Positions 10,808-19,435 of a stretch of 64,000 nt of DNA are shown here, in pieces. The translations under genes and the position numbers were made by a program. Each line of letters starts with the position of its first letter. Position 1 is the first letter of the stretch. The notes under the pieces are model-generated. The model ran no database searches, had not been told where the DNA came from, and worked only from the letters and a program-made list of their open reading frames with translations. The DNA comes from Ixodes scapularis (Eukaryota; Arthropoda; Arachnida; Ixodida; Ixodidae), in contig NW_024609837.1 in assembly GCF_016920785.2 (NCBI RefSeq), positions 44,642,745 to 44,706,744 on the forward strand, read 5' to 3'.

Positions 10808-11893
10808 GTAGTCGGAGACTCCATCGAGCGAGGCGTCCTGAAGGGTCCTTGAGGTTCGCAAGCCAGCAGAGCGAGTGATGGTCTGCGACTACGCAGAGCG
10901 GGCTCCCGTACAAGTACGGGCGGAACTTCGTGATTGCCCACCAGACATTCTTTTTCAGTCGTGGAGTAATCTCTCTCCGATTCGGACAGCGTCTGACTTG
11001 CGTAGGCGATGACTCTTTCGGTGCCTTCTTGCACTTGAACCAGTACCGCTCCAAGTCCTGCATTACTAGCGTCCGTGTGAATCTCGGTTTCCGCATCCTG
11101 ATCAAAGTGTCCAAGGACAGGAGGAGTCTGGAGCCTTCGCTTCAGCTCGTCGAATGTCCGCTGCTGCTCTTCGGCCCATTCGAACTTCTCGGCCTCCTTC
11201 ATGAGTTTTGTGAGCGGTGCGGAAATCCTTGCCAAATCCCGAACGAATCGTCGATAGTAGGCACAGAGTCCAAGGAACCTTCGCACGGCCTTCTTGTCTG
11301 TCGGCGCTGGAAATGCCGCGACGGCGCGAGTCTTCTCGGGGTCTGGGCGGACGCTCTCGTTACTAACCACGTGGCCTAGGAACTTCAATTCCTCATGGGC
11401 GAACCGGTACTTTGACGCCTTGAGGGCGAACCCGACGGTGTGTATGGCTTAGAAAACAGCTCGAAGTCGTTTGAAGTGCTCGTCGAGGTCAGTTGAAAAT
11501 ACTAAGACGTCGGTAAGGTAGACGAGACAGCTCTGCCACTTCAGCGCTGCCAGTACGGTGTCCATGACACGCTGGAAAGTTGCTGGCACCGTGCATAGTC
11601 CGAAGGGCATTACCTTGAACTCGTACAGTCCATCCGGCGTGACGAAGGTTGTCTTTTCTCGGTCCCGTTCGTCGACATCGATCTGCCAGTAGCCACTCTT
11701 CAGGTCCGTCGATGAGAAATATCGAGAGTGGCGCAGCCGGTCTAGAGTGTTGTCGATGTGGGGGAGTGGGTAGACGTCTTCGTCACCCCGTTCAGCTGCC
11801 GATAGTCCACGCAAAACCTAAACGTTCCGTCCTTCTTCTTAACCAGCACGACTGGAGACGCCCACGGACTGCCTGAAGGTTAGATTATGTCGT
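10808..11893 (-). pseudogene. Gypsy reverse transcriptase and RNase H (degenerate)
   Basis: Minus-strand frames at 11449-11814 and 10756-11388 carry the fingers/palm box 'SSTDLKSGYWQI', the 'MPFGLCTVPATFQR' box, and the catalytic box, which reads YLTD where Gypsy elements have YLDD or Y.DD. That change alone should abolish polymerisation. The connection domain follows ('FLGLCAYYRRF'), then the RNase H start 'TDASNAGLGAVLVQ' and 'YSTTEKECL'. A frameshift near 11785 separates the N-terminal 'SPWASPVVLVKKKDGTF' box, and another near 10930 breaks RNase H. The C-terminal part of RNase H continues beyond the inserted element at 9677. Confidence 0.85.
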
Positions 11894-11914
11894 CTTCAGC
11901 TTCTCTTGAACTTG

Positions 11915-12091
11915 CTCCTGGATCAATTCAAGTACGTTATTTTTATCCAGAGGCAGCAAAGAAATGTACCCACTCACGTCAGAGGATGATGGCTGCACGT
12001 ATTCGTCTATATTGTCCTCATAAACAGAACTAAAGTGACATGCGAAGGCATCGCTTACGTTGGTCGTAGTCTTACCCTCGTCATCAAACAA
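11915..12091 (-). pseudogene. LINE linker-region fragment
   Basis: A short minus-strand frame contains 'SDAFACHFSSVYED', typical of the segment between endonuclease and reverse transcriptase in CR1/Jockey-type LINEs. It is fused directly to the truncated Gypsy pol, so it marks a rearrangement or a nested insertion edge. Nothing of the LINE polymerase is left here. Confidence 0.55.
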
Positions 12092-13708
12092 ATGAAAATC
12101 AAAATGCGCCAGTGCTGCACCACGAAAGCGAATATGGTATCTTTTGGGGGTTTCGCATTAAATCCGCCTCCACTAATTCCAGGTATGTTTTATTGTCAAT
12201 CTTCTGCTGCTGTTTACACAGGCGCCTGTTTCGCGTATAGTATATGTATAAATGTGATGGACAACGAAAGCAAAAATGTATAATTGGCAACATAACAATC
12301 CGCATAACATTAGAGCTAAGCCGAATAGCTGCGTACTGAATACTGTACAGTTTTAGATAATATTTGGAAAAATATTCACATAACTTTATATGGACAAAAA
12401 CGACCACTATCCTTGCTGCACCACGACCACTAAGAAAAGTTCGTTTAGTTAATCATAATTTTCCTAAAATGAACTGTTTTAGAAGTCTTCAAAATGTGCC
12501 CCAAAACAGCCCGCAAAGTTTAGTAGTAAAAAAATTTAGATTGACGTTGTAAATACATTCTGGAACGTCCAACAAGACCGCATAAATGGGCATAATCTTA
12601 ACAAAGCCAGAGAGCAAAAAAAGAATGCCACAACATTTTTTTATGCTGAGTTCCCTGTGTTTCAACGATGGGTGACCGAAGACTAAGCCAATTCGTACTA
12701 CCGAAACTTATCAACGATTTGCATGATGTTTTTTTAATAATTGTGCAAAGCGCGAGAGTATTGATATAAAAATAACTCCAAGTCCTCTAGCCCGTCATTC
12801 TAAATTGTTTCAACAATAGCAGTTTCTGTCCAACGTCCATTTCTACACTTTCTCATCGCTAATGTAAGGAATACACTAGCTGAGCATTTGTACTTCTACC
12901 TTGAAAACGGGGAAAGCTCCATTTACACTTTCTGCGTAGTCTGCTTTTTTTTGCGTTACAATTCGACGTGTACACATAAAGTGGTGATACGCAACTAGGA
13001 GATTAATGGTATGCTTCATGCGCAGAAATATGCTTGTCATCTCTATACAGCTGCTGTTGCGAAACAAGTTCAAGCATTAAATAATGATCGCATTTAAACA
13101 AAAAATAACGAGAGACACGAAAGATATTCGACCACCTGTCGCTTTTTGTTTCTCGATTGACCTTCCTTTTGAAAGCACTTTCTTAATCGTCAGACTTCAA
13201 CATTTTAATGAAGGTGCTACAGAACTTGATGAGGTTTTCGACAAGCAACATTCTCTATCGAAATATTACGCAATGTGGCACCTCGCCAAAAAACTGGATA
13301 AAGACTTCTCTTTATCCAAACACTTCGTTTGTGTGAGTTTGTGTGTGTGTGCGGGGGGGGGGGGGGGGAGGGAGGCATTGCATCAACTGTTTTTAAATGC
13401 CCCCAGCATACAATCGGACCATTAAATGCCTCAGCACCAGCTTATCATTCTACTTTAGACGCCATTTCCTTCTACCCTGCTACACAGCCACCGTTCCTAC
13501 GCAGCGGACAAGGGTTGTAAATTAGGTAAACGCTTACCCCCCCCCCCCCCCCCCCCCCCGCCTACCCCCAGCTCTAGCGACGCTGACGTCAATCCATCAG
13601 CTGCGCCTCAATGCTCAAACTCACTCCCAGGACCTTGCTACAATGCGGCCAACGTCAACACGAGCAAGCAAGGTCCGTGGAGGGTTCTGCTATAAAGTAA
13701 AATAGAGT

Positions 13709-14384
13709 GATGATAACCATCCCTGGAGAAGGGTAGCAAAAGGGACAAAGGACAAACAAAATCTGTAAACATAACTAGGTGACTGGTGCGCGATCGAAAA
13801 GATCCGCCTGGTCCTGGTACCCAACCAGGGACCTCTCCCTTTCCAGTGGAGCGCTCTACCAACTGAGCTAAGGAGTTAGACGCCAGTAGAGCAAGCGGGT
13901 TTTAGCAGCTGCCACCGGTCTTACACCAACAAGGGTGAACAGCCTGCATTTTAAGGTTATGGTAATAAAGCAATTAACGCAAAGGTGCCAGCAAGCTGTA
14001 CAAGAGTGATGATATTAATCTCTGGAGGAGGGCAACAAGGCGAACGAAGGGCAAACACAGCTAGGTGACTGGTGCGCCAATGAAAAAATCCGCCTGGTCT
14101 TGCTATCGAAGCAGGGACCTCTCCATCTCTAGCGGAGCGCCCTTCCAACTGAGCTAACCAGGAGTTAGACGTCAGTGGAGAAAACGGGTTTAATTAGCTG
14201 CCACCAGTCTTACATCGACAAGTGTGAATGGCCCGCAGTTTAAGGTGATGATGATAATGTAATTTTGCAAAGGTGCAAGCGAGCTGGACAAGAGTAATAT
14301 TAATAATCCCTGGAGAAGGGGAGCGAGGTGGACAAAGGACGAACACAAATATCCAAACACAGCTAGGTGACTGGTGTGCGACCG
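13709..14384 (-). mobile_element. Multi-unit tRNA-derived SINE with 9-bp target duplication
   Basis: The 676-bp block is flanked by AAATAGAGT at 13700-13708 and 14385-14393. Block A has no such block at the matching place (about 3520-3550). On the minus strand it runs body, tRNA-like head, body, tRNA-like head, body, with units of about 290 bp. The heads carry 'TTAGCTCAGTTGG' A-boxes and 'GGTTGGGTACC' or 'GCTTCGATAGC' B-boxes. Each body has the shared 'CACCAGTCACCTAGCTGTG' stretch. A related scrap is at 27767-27890. The design recalls tRNA-derived SINEs known from ticks; identity unchecked. Confidence 0.75.
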
Positions 14385-16622
14385 AAATAGAGTCTCCAAT
14401 GTAACACAGCCATGCCGCAATGATATAGGTGGCATGGATTGTGTCTTCTAATGCTATGCGGGAAAGGATCGATGCACGTGCGTTTTTAAGAGCGCATTCG
14501 CTCATGGCGTGATCGACACGCGAAGAATCAGTCAAGTTGACTGTGTCCGCACGGGTCCCCCCCCCCCCCCCCCCCCCCCCCACTAAACGTCCTTCCCAAA
14601 TAAAGGGACTCTGGTTGCAGCAGTGGTTCGTTTGTCCTACTCCGAGATAAGAAAGCCCAAGTTCTTAATTTTCCCGCCTCACCATTGAACAGATTGGACA
14701 CGACTACGGCGTTAGCGCTCGGTTGTGACTCGGGCTCTCGCTGATTGGTCACGTGTTCCGGCCGAACGGTGACTCAGCACTTCTGTCCAATATGTGGCCT
14801 ACGACGGCCTTTTTGAGTGACGCAGGACGATTCAGCACTTGGGATTTCTTGTCTAGGAGGTGTTGGTTAAAGTTGTGCTGCGCAATTCTCTCCATGCTAA
14901 AACGCACAACTATCAAGCGCGCACTTTTTCTTTGCCCTGTTTTGGCGCAATGACGGAAGCATAAGATCATCCATCAAAATGCCTCCACTTATATATTTTT
15001 TTTATTTTTTGTAATTAGGACTGCGCGCTTTTAACAACTCGTTGATAGCTGCTACGACTGAATGTCGTCCGTTTGGCTCGCGCTAAAATCAAAAGCTCAC
15101 GCAGGCCGCAATTTCCCCAAGCTCTGCGTGCACTCTTAGAAAAAAGGGTCAGTATAGTCCTCCCTAAAGGGAGGAACGCTCTTGACACATATGTTCCTTC
15201 AGAAAGGGAGAAACTTTCGTCCCTTAAGCAGGGGAGGAAAAGTTCCTCCGTCGACTGCATCTCATTATGGCGGCCACGAATCGAGCAAATCGAGCTCGGT
15301 AAGGCTTAACGAGAACACTAAGTCTATTGCACGAAGCGAGAGGTGCAGGAAATAAAAACGGAACACGAGCTTTCCGCGAACTGTATTTATTTCCGAAGTT
15401 TCTTTACCCCTGCAGGTAAAGAAACTTACGTTTCGAAAGCATGCAGTCACTCAGTCTTCTCATCGTCAGCACTGCGATGTTCAACGGAGACAACCGGCAC
15501 TCAGTTCGCGCACTTTATGTCCTACCTTTGCTATTCCTCGAGCCACAATTCCTTCGTCAACCGTTGCCTCAACCGCACATCACGGAGGAGTGAAAATCAT
15601 TCGCCCGCAAAACCAAAAGCCGCTCTCAAAAATAAGCAAATCCGAAGCAACCTCTTGGCTTATCTCAACACGGTAACACGAAATTATGGCGTAGCCGCGT
15701 AGCGTAAAAGGATGTTAAATCGCTTGCCACCAGATGGCAGGGTCAAGCAGAGTAATCGCACGTAGCTAGGCTAGGCGGCGCTAGGTACCGCCCAATTCAT
15801 GTTTTACAAAAAAATATTTTTATTTCCTTACGCCACAATTACGTTTCTTTTCTTCGGAATCTCTAACACATGTAGACACGTTGCGCACACTACAAACATC
15901 AGGTCAACATATATTGAACGCATACACAGGCATCGCACATACAATCATCATTACAACAGCACACAACCCCGATCACTACTACCGAGCCCTGCGTTTCCGT
16001 CTTTTATAGTGGTCGTTTTGAACGTACGGAATTTTTCGGTGACTCCCTAAGCAAAAAAAAATATTCCGAACATGTTCATTTCTTTCCAGCAATGTCATAC
16101 ATCTGAGGCTATTTTTAATGGCTCAGGGGATGAATCTCTTATTAAAAAGAAGACGCTCGATCATGCCATAATTATTTGAAAGCCAATAAATCGAGCCGCT
16201 CCAATGTGGTTCCAAGCCATGAGTTCGTTTTCCCGCATGGCCCTTCGTAGCCAGCATTTATATTGTGGTGTTCGTTTTTCTATTTGTGCTGTTCGCGCAA
16301 AGCTGCAATTGCCGTCTTGAATTAATCTCTGTAGAGCGGATATCCACTCAGCTGGAAGTGATGCTTCACGGGCACAGAAATCGCTTTTCGATCAACTTGA
16401 ATGCAGTCAAAGCCGCGACTTGCGACAACTGTTAAGTGTACGGAGCTGCGCCGTTGCGAGCTCGAAAACTTCTAGCGCTCATGCCAGCGCGCCACTTAGA
16501 GGGCAGTTTCTACAGGAACCGTAATATATTAAACAGTAAAATAAAGGATAGCGTTGTTTTTTTGTTTTTTTTTTCGATTTTGCCTGTCTTTTTTTTTTAT
16601 GCTAAACTTCCATTATAAATAT

Positions 16623-17204
16623 GAGTAAAGCTATACGCACTCCGGAGTGCGCTTCGGACGGAAATGGCTATACGCACTCCGCTTTTCTCGTATAAAAAGA
16701 GTGGACACAACGAGTTTCCTAAGCGGTGCCATGGCGTAGTGGTTAGGGTGTCCGCTTCATACGCAAGTGGACCCGGGTTCGATCCGCGGTGGGTCTACTT
16801 TTTTTTTTCTTTTTCTCAAACATTTTGTTTTGTTGAGGCATTTGGCGATATTTACGACATTTCCTTTTTTGCAATGAACAGTAAAAAAAAAAAAAAAAAT
16901 CAAATGTTGTCGAGAAACTTTGCAGAACTAAATGGTATCGGACTCCCTTTCCGGAGGTGCGATCGGGGACAGCGGGGCTTGGATTGCCGGCTGGTTCGCG
17001 GCGTGTACTGGTTACGCTTAGTAATTAGCAGCCGATACTGTCGCCGCGAAGCGGCGTGAACGCAGGCGGGGGGCTGTGTTAACGAGCGCCCCAGTGATTC
17101 ACGCGCCGTTCGAAAAGGGTGGCCCGAGCGGCATGATCTGTCGGAGGAGTGCGTATAGCCATTTCCGCGCGAAGCGCACTCCGGAGTGCGTATAGCTTTA
17201 CTCC
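16623..17204. mobile_element. 582-bp MITE with compound TIRs and 8-bp target duplication
   Basis: ATAAATAT flanks both ends (16615-16622 and 17205-17212). The TIRs are about 55 bp and are themselves partly palindromic: each holds GCACTCCGGAGTGC next to a repeated GCTATACGCACTCC. The 8-bp duplication fits hAT-like elements, although the outermost bases (GAGTAAAGC) are not the usual hAT CAG. It is nested inside the CACTC element and carries a tRNA-like unit. Confidence 0.85.
16725..16797 (+). repeat. tRNA-Met-like sequence inside the MITE
   Basis: The A-box reads TGGCGTAGTGG and the B-box GGTTCGATCC. The anticodon loop reads TTCATAC (CAT, methionine), and a T-run follows as a polymerase III stop would. 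The anticodon stem (TCCGC against GCAAG) and the acceptor stem are broken, so I call it a pseudo-tRNA carried by the MITE. Confidence 0.55.
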
Positions 17205-18211
17205 ATAAATATACGTACTTTCCGTCATACTTTCGTAGTGTTGTCTTTTCCCCAGAGCGCAATCGCTCTCGGGGACCGACAGTCACATTGGCCACTGTAC
17301 GACAGGAGCTTACCGTTCAGACCAGCGTTCCAACATGACTATCCACACGTCGATCGACTGCACCTAATCCCTCAAGTGGTTTTAAACTCTTTAATGTAAA
17401 GCGGAATGTGATCCTGCGACACCCCGGCCCCTCCGATAACGGCCCGACCAGCGGCATCAATGCCCGACAGTTTACGTCATCTCATCTTGTTGTTACACCA
17501 CTGATACGCGAACACAAGGTCACATCGGCGATAATTCCAGTCTTCTGTTCACAACCCACGACACTGCCATCACGATGTCGCTGACACGAAGAAATACAGA
17601 ACCACGTTGACGATGTTGCTGACACGCAGAAGAATCAAGTTGAACGCCGGTTGGCACTCGGCAGGGGACAACGGAACCGAACTCAGCACGGAAGGCACCC
17701 AGGCAGCCGGCAGGAAAACCTGCCTTCCTTGGACGCAGTTCCCGCGATTTCCATAACGTCGAAAACGTCGACACAGTTCCTCGTGGTTTCGCTGCTGTAG
17801 TTCCGCGTGTGTCCCGCAAATCGGAGACGGCCGTCTTACCCAGTGTATGTAGCGCTGCTGGCACTGCTCCGGAACTTCGCTGTTTCTAGCGGCTTCGTTA
17901 GCTCGTTTGATAAAATTAGTGGTAAAAATGTCAATGCAACCGAAATGTTCTGCACGTTTGGACTAGAAGACAAAATTACAGGCGGCCTTCGCTGCCGCTG
18001 AAGCTCAATCAACTCAACATTAATTTATTAAACAACGTGCGCGATGTGCTCGAAAAACGAAACCGAAAGAAGATGAGTCGGGAGGGCGAAAGCTTTCTCC
18101 GGTCTGCCTGGAGGAGGAAAACGTCTCGGAGAATAATAAGGACTTTAATTTTCCTTTCATCGATCTGGGTTTGTTTCTGTGTGTTTTAATAAACAAAAAA
18201 AAAAAAACTTT

Positions 18212-18281
18212 TCTGGGGATCGAACTGTTGACCACTTGGTCAGTAGCGCGATGTTCTACCCCTGCGCCAACTGAACAAGGA
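18212..18281 (-). repeat. tRNA-like sequence inside the CACTC element
   Basis: On the minus strand an A-box 'TTGGCGCAGGGG' and a B-box 'AGTTCGATCCCC' lie about 45 bp apart. Stem pairing is poor. Probably a SINE head picked up by the element. Confidence 0.4.
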
Positions 18282-19200
18282 GCAACTCGGCCTCCTCCCG
18301 TCATCTGAACTGCCGTTCCTCCCTTCTCTGGGCAACTTGTCCGCAACAAGGAGGAACACTCGCTTTTGCTACCTTTCTCCTCCCTTTTTTCTTAGAGTGT
18401 GGCGGCACAAGATCATCTATCAAACTGGTAGGACCTGTCTCTTTCACCGAGGCCATACGCTTTGAAAAACAGACAACTTCCCACATAAACGATTTACAAA
18501 AAACAAAGTCTCGCTTTGTTTCTGGCGCGTGTAGTGTACATTTAGTGCCTGTTACGTTCACTTGCTCATAAGGGCCTCATTATCACGTGATCCGCTACCA
18601 TCCGATGTAGCCAATCAAACACCACCGAAAGTTCCATGGCGCTCAGGGTCTATTACCAACTAAAACCCCAATCACGCTATCACCAACTAAAAAAAAAAAC
18701 AAAAAAAAAAAAAAAATCACGCGCAGGAAAAAAAATTTGAATTGCGGAGCGCATCCTCCTCGTTATTGGTTTTGCTGCTGATAGTAAACGCACAAAGATA
18801 AAATCCAATCCAATTTGATTTGATTTCCCGTGATGATCCAACGCAAACCATTTGAAGATGATGGGCGCCATGAAGATACACTTTTGGCGCTGCTGTTTGA
18901 TTTGTTCTACCGAATTCTTCAGGGTTTGCTGCGGTAATATCTAACATGAAACGTATTAGAGGTGGTGGTGAACTATATTCGTGCGGGTAGCAATTTTCGC
19001 ACGCTGGCTTGTCGCTCGGGATCATCTCTAAAAAAAACGCTAACACCTGTCCTTTTTTTTTTTTTTTTTTGTTTGCACCTGCGTTAGGGGTTTTCGAAAA
19101 CAACTCACTGGAACAACCGCGAAAGAACACTACGTGGCGTGGACGTCATGTTTTTCTCGAAGTGTAGTCGAACGAATGCGATTTCGCCAGGTGCGCTCAC

Positions 19201-19222
19201 TATATATATGTATATATATATA
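19201..19222 (+). promoter_or_regulatory. TATA box of the complete protease gene
   Basis: The run TATATATATGTATATATATA lies 140-160 bp before the ATG at 19360. The same tract is at the same distance in block C (61949-61971), and a decayed one is in block A. A start site about 30 bp downstream would leave a 5' leader of roughly 110 bp. The 'CAGGTG' just upstream is an E-box-like hexamer. No expression evidence is available. Confidence 0.6.
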
Positions 19223-19359
19223 ACCCGACGAATACGTAACTGAGGCACACGATATCTAGTCGGCTTCGGCGCCGATTTCTCGGGAATTCACGCTAGACTC
19301 AACTTCGTACTTAGATATTTCGTTCAAGCACGCGGACCTACCCGTGCGCTGATTAGATA

Positions 19360-19435
19360 ATGGCGTCTGTCGTCGTCTCAGCCGTGATTTTGGCTTCGGT
19401 TTGTACCTTTTTAGGGTCTTCCGCTTCAACGCCTG
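19360..19435 (+). CDS. Protease exon 1 (signal peptide)
   Basis: This exon holds the ATG and 25 codons plus one base, then the donor GTGAGT. It encodes a short hydrophobic secretion signal ('VSAVILASVCTFLG') with likely cleavage around Ser-Ser-Ala. I chose this ATG because block C keeps the same ATG, frame and donor with only two base changes. The intron that follows is phase 1. Confidence 0.88.

Larger units (their letters stand above)
8277..11893 (-). mobile_element. Broken Ty3/Gypsy retrotransposon (pol only)
   Basis: Read right to left, the region carries reverse transcriptase, RNase H, integrase zinc finger, integrase core and a C-terminal domain in the Gypsy order. Gag and protease are absent: the left edge of pol is cut at about 11893, in the 'DDII.PSGSPWASP' box. 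A separate 1127-bp TIR element (9681-10807) interrupts the copy inside the RNase H to integrase region. Several frameshifts are present. The family differs from the element at 28-32 kb. Confidence 0.85.
15131..18399. mobile_element. 3269-bp TIR element with CACTC ends
   Basis: The left end is CACTCTTAGAAAAAAGGG and the right end is the inverted CACTCTAAGAAAAAAGGG. TG is duplicated at both edges (15129-15130, 18400-18401). Blocks A (near 5620) and C (near 61158) read through without it, so the insertion is recent, after B and C parted. CACT-type ends with a 2-bp duplication suggest the CMC (CACTA/Chapaev) group. No transposase motif is visible in its frames (for example 15343-15702, 17520-17864, 18020-18349), so it is probably non-autonomous. 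It contains a nested MITE and tRNA-like sequences. Confidence 0.8.

Noticed and set aside
16725..16797. A functional tRNA-Met gene
   Set aside because: Acceptor and anticodon stems do not pair, and the unit lies inside a MITE.
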